Origin: DASQDN01 sp035630195
GTDB lineage: Bacteria; Acidobacteriota; Terriglobia; Bryobacterales; Bryobacteraceae
Direction of reading: 5' to 3'
DNA: 20,916 nt
Assembly: GCA_035630195.1 (NCBI GenBank)
Contig: DASQLD010000277.1
Location: forward strand, 1-20,916
Positions within the stretch are counted from its first letter, which is position 1, and every line of letters begins with the position of its first letter. The notes beneath the pieces were generated by a model, which worked only from the letters and a program-made list of their open reading frames with translations, was not told where the DNA came from and made no database searches. Below are positions 1 to 7,534 of the stretch, piece by piece. Position numbers and translations under genes: made by a program.

Positions 1-272
1 CGCTCGACGACTGAAGGATTTAGGTCGTAACTGAGCGAGCGTACCTGCTGAACCGCGTTCTCAAGCATTTTCTGAATCTCATGAACACGCTCAGTCAATT
101 CCGGGATCTGGCTGCGATAGTCGAGCTTCAGGACATCCAGTAATAGGCCAACGGCGCTTAGGACCTGGCCAACTTCATCGTGCAGGAGTCTCGAAACGCG
201 ATTACTCTCGACATCCCTGGCGTTGATTGTGGAGACGATCATCCGCTGCAGGAACCGCTGGGACTCGGTCAT
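1..272 (-). CDS. Sensor histidine kinase, HisKA_3 type (N-terminal part, cut by window edge)
   Basis: Ninety codons are visible, read from ATG at 272 off the left edge. Residues 29-36 read LLHDEVGQ, the phosphoacceptor box of NarL/DesK-type kinases (HisKA_3), with His31 as the likely phosphorylated residue. It is followed by the expected helical dimerisation segment, ending near LSYDLNPSVV. The ATPase domain would lie outside the window. A TGA in the same frame at 324-326 means the start cannot lie more than about 17 codons upstream, so only about 30 residues precede the phosphoacceptor and there is no room for a sensor or membrane domain. An alternative GTG start exists at 290; no strong ribosome site was seen for either. 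It lies 64 bases after the transketolase stop on the same strand, so co-transcription is plausible. Family assignment is strong; start and signal are uncertain. Confidence 0.75.
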   Translation of the reverse strand, partial: MTESQRFLQRMIVSTINARDVESNRVSRLLHDEVGQVLSAVGLLLDVLKLDYRSQIPELTERVHEIQKMLENAVQQVRSLSYDLNPSVVE

Positions 273-336
273 GTCGTGCTCGGGCGCCACACAGGTTGAG
301 ACGCGCCACGATTTGCGCGGCCTTCAGTTCTTTATA

Positions 337-1314
337 CTACCGCTTACGAGAAACAACTCGGCGCACAGCATCCGTAATTTTTGCGGCCGTCATTCCGTAT
401 TTTTCTAGGATAGCTTCGGGCGACCCGGATTCCGCGTAAGAATTAAGACCGACGAACTCCATCACACAAGGCGTGGTCTCAGCCACGATCTGGGCGACGC
501 GAACACCCAGACCACCATCCACCAAGTGTTCTTCCGCAACAACGATTGCGCCGGTTTCCTTAGCAGCGCGTTCGATCGCTTCTCGATCGAGCGGCTTGAT
601 GGTGTGGAAATCCAAAACTCGCACAGATAAATTTTCGGCTTCGAGCGCTTGCGCCGACCGAATCGCTTCGGCCGTCATTAATCCGGTCGCGATAATGGTG
701 ACATCCGTACCGGCAAGAAGCTCTTCTGATTTACCGATCACGAACTTATGATCTGCTTCGTAAATGACGGGCACTTTAGGCCGTCCGGCGCGAAGGAATA
801 CCGGACCCTTGTGCTCCGCTGCCGCCTTGACCAAGGCCCGCGTCGCAACTTCGTCCGCGGGGCATAAAACAACGAACCCGGGAAGGGAACAGGCAAGGCC
901 CAAGTCCTCAACGCTCATCTGCGACGGGCCGTCTTCGCCAATTGAGATTCCGCTGTGTGTCCCGACCACCTTCAAGTTCACATTCGGATAAGCGGCGGTT
1001 ACGCGAAGTTGCTCGAACCCTTTATTGATCACGAAAGCCGAGAAACTGGAGACAAACGGGATTTTGCCCGCTGCCGCCAAACCCGAGCCGATCGCGACCA
1101 TATTTGCCTCAGCAATGCCACATTCAAAGAAACGATCAGGGAACTCTTTGGCAAAGAACGTGGTCATCGTCGACTTCGACAAGTCGGCATCACACACCAC
1201 GACATCCTTGTTTTCGCGGCCAAGTTCCGCCAGAGCTTTTCCGAAAGCCTCGCGGGTAGCCGCGCCGAGCTTCAATTCATAATTCTTACGTTCGGACTGA
1301 GTCTGAGCCGGCAT
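337..1314 (-). CDS. Transketolase, C-terminal subunit (split type)
   Basis: A 325-residue protein carrying the pyrimidine-binding and C-terminal domains of transketolase. With the N-terminal subunit encoded just upstream it should form the thiamine-diphosphate enzyme that moves two-carbon units between sugar phosphates in the cytoplasmic pentose phosphate pathway. Residues 61-71 (RFFECGIAEAN) hold the family's catalytic glutamate, Glu69, which activates the cofactor aminopyrimidine. HSGISIGEDGPSQ at 120-132 is the conserved substrate-side loop, and LCPADE leads into the C-terminal domain. The start ATG shares one base with the upstream stop (TAATG at 1312-1316), and an AGGAG ribosome site sits at 1323-1327 inside the end of the preceding gene, so translation is probably coupled. 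The length fits stand-alone C-terminal halves. A 1-deoxyxylulose-5-phosphate synthase is unlikely because that enzyme is a single long chain. Confidence 0.92.
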   Translation of the reverse strand: MPAQTQSERKNYELKLGAATREAFGKALAELGRENKDVVVCDADLSKSTMTTFFAKEFPDRFFECGIAEANMVAIGSGLAAAGKIPFVSSFSAFVINKGFEQLRVTAAYPNVNLKVVGTHSGISIGEDGPSQMSVEDLGLACSLPGFVVLCPADEVATRALVKAAAEHKGPVFLRAGRPKVPVIYEADHKFVIGKSEELLAGTDVTIIATGLMTAEAIRSAQALEAENLSVRVLDFHTIKPLDREAIERAAKETGAIVVAEEHLVDGGLGVRVAQIVAETTPCVMEFVGLNSYAESGSPEAILEKYGMTAAKITDAVRRVVSRKR

Positions 1315-2135
1315 TAACCAATCTCCTGAAGCGCGACTTCCATTTCCTGCTGTGTTGGCGCCACACCGTGATACTTCGGATTATTCTCCATGAAAGACAC
1401 GCCCTTGCCTTTGATCGTGTTCGCGATGATGCAGGTAGGCTTGCCTTTAGTGTTGGCCGCTTCGGCGAACGCAGCTTGCAGCGCCGGGACATTATGGCCA
1501 TCGAGTTCGATGACGTGCCATCCGAACGCGCGCCACTTGTCCCCGATCGGATCGATATCGAGAATATCCTTGGTGAACCCGTCGAGTTGGATCTTGTTGT
1601 AGTCGACGATGCAGACGATGTTATCCATCTTATGGACCGGTGCGAACATCGCTGCTTCCCATACCTGTCCTTCCTGCACTTCGCCGTCGCCAAAAATCAC
1701 ATATGTGCGGGATGGACGGCCGTCGACTCGCGCCGCCAATGCCATACCGATTCCGACAGAGAGACCTTGTCCAAGCGAACCAGTGGAGGCGTCGAGAGCA
1801 GGGATAAATCGCACATCGGGGTGTCCCTGATAGATAGATCCAAGTTTGCGCAGATTCTTCAACTCGTCGACCGGCGTATAGCCCGCCTGCGCCATAACCG
1901 AATACAGAACCGGACACCCGTGACCTTTCGACAAAATGATGTGATCGCGATCCGGCCACGTGGGATTGGCGGGATCGTGCTGCATCACGTCGAAGTAAAG
2001 GGTCACTAAAATTTCGACCGCCGAGAGCGATCCGCCGGGATGCCCTGATTTGGCGGCCGTAATCATCTCGATGATCTGACGCCGAGTCGTGCGGCAAATG
2101 GCCTGCAGTTCCTCGACGTTTTGCGTCTTTTTCAT
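1314..2135 (-). CDS. Transketolase, N-terminal subunit (split type)
   Basis: A 273-residue protein containing the diphosphate-binding domain of transketolase. The thiamine-diphosphate and metal motif starts GDGEVQEGQ at residues 149-157 and ends near VDYNK at 177-181. SGHPGGSLS at 30-38 and LSKGHG at 68-73 supply the conserved histidines that contact substrate and cofactor. The full single-chain enzyme has about 650 residues, so this is half of a two-gene enzyme, the arrangement common in archaea and many bacteria. A GAAGG ribosome site lies 10 bases before the ATG. The gene follows the Gfo/Idh/MocA gene after 119 bases that hold a nested inverted repeat, so it could be read through from upstream or have its own promoter. 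Confidence 0.92.
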   Translation of the reverse strand: MKKTQNVEELQAICRTTRRQIIEMITAAKSGHPGGSLSAVEILVTLYFDVMQHDPANPTWPDRDHIILSKGHGCPVLYSVMAQAGYTPVDELKNLRKLGSIYQGHPDVRFIPALDASTGSLGQGLSVGIGMALAARVDGRPSRTYVIFGDGEVQEGQVWEAAMFAPVHKMDNIVCIVDYNKIQLDGFTKDILDIDPIGDKWRAFGWHVIELDGHNVPALQAAFAEAANTKGKPTCIIANTIKGKGVSFMENNPKYHGVAPTQQEMEVALQEIG

Positions 2136-2200
2136 AACGGGATAACCTTCAATTTAGCACGCCGGGATAATGCCACTCAGCCTAATAATGGTATGCCGGC

Positions 2201-2239
2201 CGCTGTACAGGCGTTGCCTGACTCGATCAAAGTACAGCG
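2201..2239. repeat. Nested inverted repeat between oxidoreductase and transketolase genes
   Basis: Perfect 8-base outer arms (CGCTGTAC at 2201-2208 and GTACAGCG at 2232-2239) enclose a second perfect hairpin, CAGGC-GTT-GCCTG at 2208-2220. The element ends 66 bases before the transketolase start codon. No run of T follows the stem in either transcription direction, so a simple intrinsic terminator is not supported. An operator or a transcript-processing hairpin is possible; this is inference from symmetry alone. Confidence 0.4.
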
Positions 2240-2254
2240 TTGCGATGAAAAAAA

Positions 2255-3505
2255 TCAGACGCGATCGGGTACCACGTACGGTCGGCGGTATTCGCGCGTG
2301 AGAAGCTTATTGGCTTCCGTGTCTGCAACGAATTGCATTTTCGAACTATCGAAACGCAAGTCACGATTGACGCGGTACGCTATGTTGCCCAAATGACACA
2401 GCGCTGTGGAGAGAGTCGTTTCCTCGATCTCGGCATGCAGGAGTTTGCGGTCCCGAGCGCGAATCGCGTCCGCGAAGTTCTGGAAGTGATCGAGGTTTAC
2501 GGGGTATTCCACCTCGGGCTCGAGCTCTTTGTTGCGTCCCATCCTGATGTGGAACTTCCCGTCGGCCATAAGATGCATGTGACCTTTGGTTCCGAAGAAA
2601 TCCCAGGACATCGGTTCTGCTGTGTAGAGACCACGCAACTGTCCCACGATCATCGCGCCGTCCTCATACGTCCACGTAACGTTTTGTGTGTTCGGAGTCT
2701 GACCCTGATCCTTGTAGCCAAAGCGGCCGCCACTACACTGAACGCGCACGGGGAGCTTCTTTTGCATGCCCCAGCGGACAATGTCGATGAGATGAATGCC
2801 ATTGTTTCCAAGTTCGCCATTGCCGAAGTCCCAGAACCAATGCCAGTTGTAGTGGACGAGATTCTCGTGATATGGCTGCATCGGCGCAGGTCCCAACCAT
2901 AGGTCCCAATTGAGCCATGCCGGTGGTTCCTTGGGCTCCTTGAAGCCGATTGAATCGCGACTTCCCGGAAAGAAGAAGTTCCCCTGGTAGATATCGCCGA
3001 TCGCGCCGGCATGGACAAGCTCGATGGCTTTGCGGAAGCGTCCCCACCAGCGTCGTTGGGTACCGCCGGCAGCAATCCGATTGTACTTTCGGGCGGTCTC
3101 GACTAACTTCGTTCCTTCCCAGATATTGTGCGAGACCGGTTTCTCGACATAGACGTCCTTGCCGGCCTGCATCGCCCATATCGCTGTCAAAGTATGCCAG
3201 TGATTTGTAGTCGCAATCGTGACTGCATCGATGTTCTTGTCTTCGAAGACGCGGCGCATGTCCGAATCGATCTTCGGGCGTTTCCCGGTTTTCTGGAAGA
3301 TAACGGAAGATGCTTCCTCCGTGCGGCGTCCGTCCGGGTCAACAAGCGCGGCGATTTCGACGTTCGCTACCGGAAGAATCTCTTTGATGTGCGCAGACCC
3401 CCGGGATCCGACACCAACGATAGCCACTCGGACGCGATCATTGGCAGCAGCCCAGGATTGTGCGGCGCCAGCAGAGGCGGCAACAAGGAATTGACGTCTT
3501 TTCAT
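2255..3505 (-). CDS. Gfo/Idh/MocA-family oxidoreductase, Tat-exported
   Basis: A 416-residue NAD(P)-dependent sugar or inositol dehydrogenase-like protein. The first residues, MKRRQFLVAASAGAAQSWAA, have the twin-arginine pattern (RRxFL) with a hydrophobic stretch, indicating Tat export of a folded, cofactor-loaded protein as in glucose-fructose oxidoreductase. The Rossmann motif GVGSRG is at residues 31-36. VEKPVSH at 120-126 contains the family's EKP active-site motif, and GELGNNGIHLID at 230-241 supplies the usual catalytic-region histidine, His238. The C-terminal region resembles the Gfo/Idh/MocA alpha/beta domain common in Acidobacteria and Planctomycetes. It lies 49 bases downstream of the DUF6454-like gene on the same strand. 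The Shine-Dalgarno sequence is weak. The substrate cannot be read from sequence. Confidence 0.9.
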   Translation of the reverse strand: MKRRQFLVAASAGAAQSWAAANDRVRVAIVGVGSRGSAHIKEILPVANVEIAALVDPDGRRTEEASSVIFQKTGKRPKIDSDMRRVFEDKNIDAVTIATTNHWHTLTAIWAMQAGKDVYVEKPVSHNIWEGTKLVETARKYNRIAAGGTQRRWWGRFRKAIELVHAGAIGDIYQGNFFFPGSRDSIGFKEPKEPPAWLNWDLWLGPAPMQPYHENLVHYNWHWFWDFGNGELGNNGIHLIDIVRWGMQKKLPVRVQCSGGRFGYKDQGQTPNTQNVTWTYEDGAMIVGQLRGLYTAEPMSWDFFGTKGHMHLMADGKFHIRMGRNKELEPEVEYPVNLDHFQNFADAIRARDRKLLHAEIEETTLSTALCHLGNIAYRVNRDLRFDSSKMQFVADTEANKLLTREYRRPYVVPDRV

Positions 3506-3554
3506 GGCAATGTGCTCGTGCGATTTCAGTGTACTCTTAGCGCGCTTCGAAATC

Positions 3555-4307
3555 CTAATGCATCGTGAAGATGAATAAACGACTCGGTCCGTCTTCCGGC
3601 AGAAACCAAAGTTTGTTGTTCCTCATTGCCATTCCTTCGTGGGCGTAAGAAATATCTCTGTCGGTTTGCCCTACCGGCATGCGCTGTTTGACTCCGAGCG
3701 AGGGCCATCGGAGCCAGACGATCTCGCCCGATTTGTCTGAGCGTAGTCCCCCACCAATTAATTCTCCTCGATCGAACTTCATGTCCTGTATCGCAATGCG
3801 CGATGCATTCGCGACTTTTCGGATCTGCTTACCCGTATGGTCCCAGATATAGAAGTCTCGGGCGTCCCAGTTCGCCCCGATGAGTCCGTCGGGAGTGACA
3901 GCGATGGCTCCGATATGATCATTGACTGGAAACTGAGACTCCAGCGCTAGTGTCGCCTTATTCCGGCGTTGAATGACAGAGGTGCTCTCCCGCTTGTACT
4001 CGGCGACCGGAATCCATATCGCGTTGCCGTCGACCATCATGCCGCCGGGATGATAACGAACACCGTCGTGAATCTCAACCGAACGCACCAGATGACCTTC
4101 GGGCAGCTTATATTCGAGGAGCAACCCCCGTTTCGCTTCCTTATCCACGGAGGTTACGAATAAACGTGAGCCGTCAATGTCGATTCCTTGCACATGAAAG
4201 GTCTCACCGGTCAGGGGAATCATTAGCGCAAGCTTCAACGTGTTGCTCTTCTCCTGAGCAGCAAGAGAAGTCAGCAGCAACGGCAAACACAAAGTTGGAA
4301 GTCGCAC
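3555..4307 (-). CDS. Secreted propeller-like protein, DUF6454-like
   Basis: A 250-residue protein starting with GTG and a clear signal peptide (about residues 1-18, LCLPLLLTSLAAQ). The mature part has short repeating beta-strand segments such as HVQGIDIDGSRLFVTSVD (38-55), YHPGGMMVDGNAIWIPVAEY (85-104) and IGAIAVTPDGLIGANWD, which suggests a small beta-propeller. These segments resemble the DUF6454 family; I assign that from memory of its motifs and not from a search. No catalytic residues are recognisable. It is the first gene of the leftward cluster, downstream of the divergent region 4308-4520. A clear Shine-Dalgarno sequence is absent before the GTG. Function unknown. Confidence 0.72.
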   Translation of the reverse strand: MRLPTLCLPLLLTSLAAQEKSNTLKLALMIPLTGETFHVQGIDIDGSRLFVTSVDKEAKRGLLLEYKLPEGHLVRSVEIHDGVRYHPGGMMVDGNAIWIPVAEYKRESTSVIQRRNKATLALESQFPVNDHIGAIAVTPDGLIGANWDARDFYIWDHTGKQIRKVANASRIAIQDMKFDRGELIGGGLRSDKSGEIVWLRWPSLGVKQRMPVGQTDRDISYAHEGMAMRNNKLWFLPEDGPSRLFIFTMH

Positions 4308-4520
4308 TTGAGGTCGATTTTATCTGAGTAATGTACGTGTAACGTACCAATGGGAACGCTGGGTGCAGACGAACTTTCGCGAGGTGAATGCCGCGGTGGA
4401 TACGAAGCCGCGCGAAACCAACTAGCAGACATCTGTCAATGTAGTCCTGAAATTAGGAAGATTAGGAGGTCGTGATCCTCGAGTAACACACATCCGTCAA
4501 TCAGTGATTAAATTTACCGT
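4308..4520. promoter_or_regulatory. Divergent intergenic region with palindrome and direct repeat
   Basis: This 213-base region separates the leftward cluster from the rightward propeller gene and must hold promoters for both. It contains a perfect palindrome, GTACGT-GTA-ACGTAC, at 4333-4347, just 26 bases before the GTG of the leftward gene. A near-identical decamer, ATC(T/C)GTCAAT, occurs at 4431-4440 and 4492-4501 on the rightward side. No consensus -35/-10 pair was convincing, and no small gene or RNA was recognised. Confidence 0.4.
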
Positions 4521-5780
4521 ATGATCGCCGGCGCATTGCTGAGAAGCTGTCTTGTCCTCGGGGCATTTGCCACAGTATGTTCGGCGGCCGACTGGCCGCA
4601 GTGGCGAGGGCCTCAACGAACGGGAGTATCGACCGAGACAGGTTTGCTGAAAGATTGGCCCAAGCCCGGACCCAAACTGCTGTGGCAACGGAGTGACATC
4701 GGCGATGGATATGGAACACCGGCGGTTTCAGGAGATCACGTATACCTGATCAGCAATCGCGGAATGGAATCGGAGTTTGTCCACACGCTCTCTACAAAAG
4801 ATGGCAAGAGTCTATGGACAACCCGTTTGGGCAATGTCGGGAACCCAAACCAACAGCCACCGTATCCGATGGCCCGATCGACACCAACAATCCAAGGCGA
4901 TTTCGTCTTCGCCTTTAGCTCGGATGGCGACTTAGCGTGTTTGCGACGCGCCGATGGAAAAATGGTTTGGCAGAAGAATGTCCGTAGCGAGTTCGGAGGA
5001 GTCCCGGGAACGTGGGGTTATGCGGAATCGCCGCTTGTCGACGGAGACGTTTTGGTGGTGACTCCCGGTGGTCCAGAAGCAACTCTGCTTGCATTGAACA
5101 AGAAGTCGGGCGCTGTGATCTGGAAGTCGGCTGTGCCGGGCGGTGATCGCGCTGCTTATTCCTCTGTTATTGCCGTCGAGGCGGCCGGCCGCAAGCAGTA
5201 CGTACAATTTCTCGATAAAGGTCTGGTGGGTGTAGACGCAAGAACGGGCAAATATCTTTGGCGATACACACAGACTAGCGGTGGCCCCGCCAATATCGCG
5301 ACGCCGGTGGCCCGTGGACAATATGTATACAGTACCAACTCGCGCAGGTTCGGCGGCGGACTCGTGCAATTGAACGCGACTGCGGCAGGAGTCGCCGTAG
5401 AACAGATCTATTTTGAGCGAGAGATGCCAAACACACTCGGCGGGCAGGTTCTTATCGGCGACATCTTATATGGAACGAATCAGGAAGGACCCGTCGCTGC
5501 GGAATTTCTAACAGGGAAGGTTCTATGGCGCGATAAAGGACTCGGGCCAGGATCTGTCTTCTACGCGGACGGATGTTTGTACTTCCACGGCGAGAACGGT
5601 GATGTTCTACTTGTCGAAGCGAATCCCGAATTGTATGTAGAGAAGGGTCGATTCACACCAGTCGGTCCACCCAAGCGCAAGGATGCAAGGGAACGGGCGT
5701 GGTCATACCCGGTTGTATCGGACGGGCGGTTGTACATAAGAGATCTTGGACAATTGTGGGTGTATGACGTGAAGGACTAG
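4521..5780 (+). CDS. Secreted PQQ-like beta-propeller protein
   Basis: A 419-residue exported protein with a signal peptide (about residues 1-22, ending CSAAD). The mature protein opens with DWPQWRGP (24-31), a sequence typical of PQQ-like propeller proteins of Acidobacteria and Planctomycetes. Propeller blades show as repeated G-x-x-(L/V/I)-W units: GKSLW (95-99), GKMVW (146-150), GAVIW (197-201), GKYLW (243-247) and GKVLW further on, paired with strands such as TPAVSGDHVYLIS and SPLVDGDVLVVTP. The fold is shared by PQQ dehydrogenases and BamB, but I see no dehydrogenase active-site motif, so a catalytic role is not supported. No strong ribosome site precedes the ATG. The esterase-lactonase gene starts 15 bases after its stop, so the two are probably co-transcribed. 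Confidence 0.85.
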   Translation: MIAGALLRSCLVLGAFATVCSAADWPQWRGPQRTGVSTETGLLKDWPKPGPKLLWQRSDIGDGYGTPAVSGDHVYLISNRGMESEFVHTLSTKDGKSLWTTRLGNVGNPNQQPPYPMARSTPTIQGDFVFAFSSDGDLACLRRADGKMVWQKNVRSEFGGVPGTWGYAESPLVDGDVLVVTPGGPEATLLALNKKSGAVIWKSAVPGGDRAAYSSVIAVEAAGRKQYVQFLDKGLVGVDARTGKYLWRYTQTSGGPANIATPVARGQYVYSTNSRRFGGGLVQLNATAAGVAVEQIYFEREMPNTLGGQVLIGDILYGTNQEGPVAAEFLTGKVLWRDKGLGPGSVFYADGCLYFHGENGDVLLVEANPELYVEKGRFTPVGPPKRKDARERAWSYPVVSDGRLYIRDLGQLWVYDVKD

Positions 5781-5795
5781 ATCAGGGAACGATTG

Positions 5796-7526
5796 ATGAT
5801 GATCATAAAAGCTTGGGTGTTTCTTGTGTTGTGTGGCGGTATTTCGGCGCAGGAGTATCAGCTGGGACCGGATTCTCAGCGCCAACCGAATGTGCCTCAA
5901 GGAAAGGTCACGAAGTATACCTGGACTAGCAGAATATTTCCCGGTACAGTACGGGATTTCTGGGTCTACGTTCCCGCGCAATATCAGGCTTCGACACCGG
6001 CGTGCGTCATGATCTTTCAGGACGGTGGGGGACTTGTTGCAGACACCGGGACCTGGCGAGCTCCGATCGTGCTCGACAATCTGATCCACAAACGAGATTT
6101 TCCCATCACGGTTGGTATTTTTGTAAATCCTGGCGTGCTACCGGCTTTGCGCGAAGGCGCGCAAGCCAGGTACAACCGCAGTTTTGAGTACGACGCGCTG
6201 GGCGATGGCTACGCCCGTTTCTTGATAGAGGAAATCCTGCCGGAAGTAAGCAGGCAGTATAGCTTGTCGAGCGATCCCAATGATCGCGGACTGGCCGGGT
6301 CGAGCTCCGGCGGGATTGCCGCGTTCACGGCTGCATGGAATAGGCCTGACGCTTTCCATAGAGTACTAAGCTTTATCGGTAGCTACACGAACCTGCGCGG
6401 CGGACAAATTTACTCGTCATTGATTCGTAAGACTGAGCCCAAGCCATTACGCATATATCTTCAGGACGGCAGATCCGACCAGAACATCTATGCAGGAAAT
6501 TGGTGGATCGCCAATCAAGATATGGCTTCGGCGCTTGAGTATTCCGGCTACGATTCGACGTTTGTTGTCGGATCGGAGGGACACAACGGCAAACATGGTT
6601 CTGCCATACTGCCGGACGCGCTTCGCTGGCTGTGGCGCGATTATCCCAAGCCCATAAAGACGGCTGAGAAAATTTCGGAACGCCACGAAGTTCGTTTGAT
6701 TCTCGAGCCAAATAAAGAGTGGGAACTTGTTGGTAAGGGTTACAAGTTAACGGAGGGGCCGGCCATCGATCGTGATGGGAATGTCTTCTTTACCGATATT
6801 CAAAACAATCGCATTCACAGGATATCGGCGCTTGACGGCAAGGTTACGATCTTCAAGGAAAACACCGCGGCTTCGAATGGCATGATGTTCGGCCCAGATG
6901 GACGGCTGTATGTATGCGAGAACGGCCGAAAGCGAATCGTGGCGTATGACAATGACGGCTCGGCTTCTGTCATTGCTGATGGCGTGAACTCGAATGATCT
7001 GGCAGTGAGTCGCAATGGCGAAATCTACTTCACTGAGCCGCCAACAAAACGCGTATGGTTCATCGACGCGAATCGAAACAAGCGCGTCGTCCACGAGGGC
7101 ATCGACTATCCCAATGGCGTTCGTCTCTCGCCTGACCAATCGCTGCTCTTCGTCACGGACTACAGAGGAAAGTTTGTCTGGTCATTCCAGGTCCAACCCG
7201 ACGGATCGCTGGCTAATGGTCAGCCTTTCTACCGGCTCGAAACACCTGACGACTCATCTGTGAGTCATGCCGATGGAATGACAGTAGACACAGAAGGCTA
7301 CTTATACGTAGCTACACGCGCCGGATTGCAGATCTGCGATCAAGCGGGTCGAGTGGTCGCAATACTGAATAAACCGCAGGAAGCGCCGTTGACCAACGTA
7401 TTGCTTGCCGGACCAGATCTACAGACTCTATACGTTACTGCTGGGGATAAGGTCTATAAACGGCAAATTCGGCGTAAAGGTGTCCTGCCGTGGGCTCCGG
7501 TCGCTCCGCCGCGGCCGCGATTGTAG
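5796..7526 (+). CDS. Exported esterase / SMP-30-type lactonase fusion
   Basis: A 576-residue two-domain enzyme with a signal peptide (about residues 1-19). The first half (about 40-285) resembles the Fes/enterochelin-esterase family: the nucleophile elbow GSSSG at 168-172 places the catalytic serine at 170, with candidate aspartates in QDGRSD (223-228) and a histidine in EGHNGKHG (261-268). The second half (about 300-565) is an SMP-30/gluconolactonase propeller with the expected metal and substrate residues: Glu320 in TEGP, Asn361 in SNGMMF, Asn440 in YPNGV and Asp493 in HADGM. It could cut an ester and then open a sugar lactone outside the cytoplasm; the substrate is unknown. The ATG at 5796 is preferred because GGGAA at 5785-5789 lies six bases upstream; TTG at 5793 and ATG at 5799 are alternatives. 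It converges on the next gene with eight bases between stops. Confidence 0.88.
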   Translation: MMIIKAWVFLVLCGGISAQEYQLGPDSQRQPNVPQGKVTKYTWTSRIFPGTVRDFWVYVPAQYQASTPACVMIFQDGGGLVADTGTWRAPIVLDNLIHKRDFPITVGIFVNPGVLPALREGAQARYNRSFEYDALGDGYARFLIEEILPEVSRQYSLSSDPNDRGLAGSSSGGIAAFTAAWNRPDAFHRVLSFIGSYTNLRGGQIYSSLIRKTEPKPLRIYLQDGRSDQNIYAGNWWIANQDMASALEYSGYDSTFVVGSEGHNGKHGSAILPDALRWLWRDYPKPIKTAEKISERHEVRLILEPNKEWELVGKGYKLTEGPAIDRDGNVFFTDIQNNRIHRISALDGKVTIFKENTAASNGMMFGPDGRLYVCENGRKRIVAYDNDGSASVIADGVNSNDLAVSRNGEIYFTEPPTKRVWFIDANRNKRVVHEGIDYPNGVRLSPDQSLLFVTDYRGKFVWSFQVQPDGSLANGQPFYRLETPDDSSVSHADGMTVDTEGYLYVATRAGLQICDQAGRVVAILNKPQEAPLTNVLLAGPDLQTLYVTAGDKVYKRQIRRKGVLPWAPVAPPRPRL

Positions 7527-7534
7527 CTTTTGAA

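Noticed and set aside
1368..2009. Plus-strand open frame of 213 codons opposite the transketolase N-terminal gene
   Set aside because: No motif or ribosome site, and it overlaps the well-supported thiamine-diphosphate domain on the other strand.
2248..2254. Run of seven A (T on the minus strand) after the oxidoreductase stop as an intrinsic terminator
   Set aside because: No stable GC-rich stem precedes it in the transcription direction; the nearby inverted repeat lies on the wrong side.
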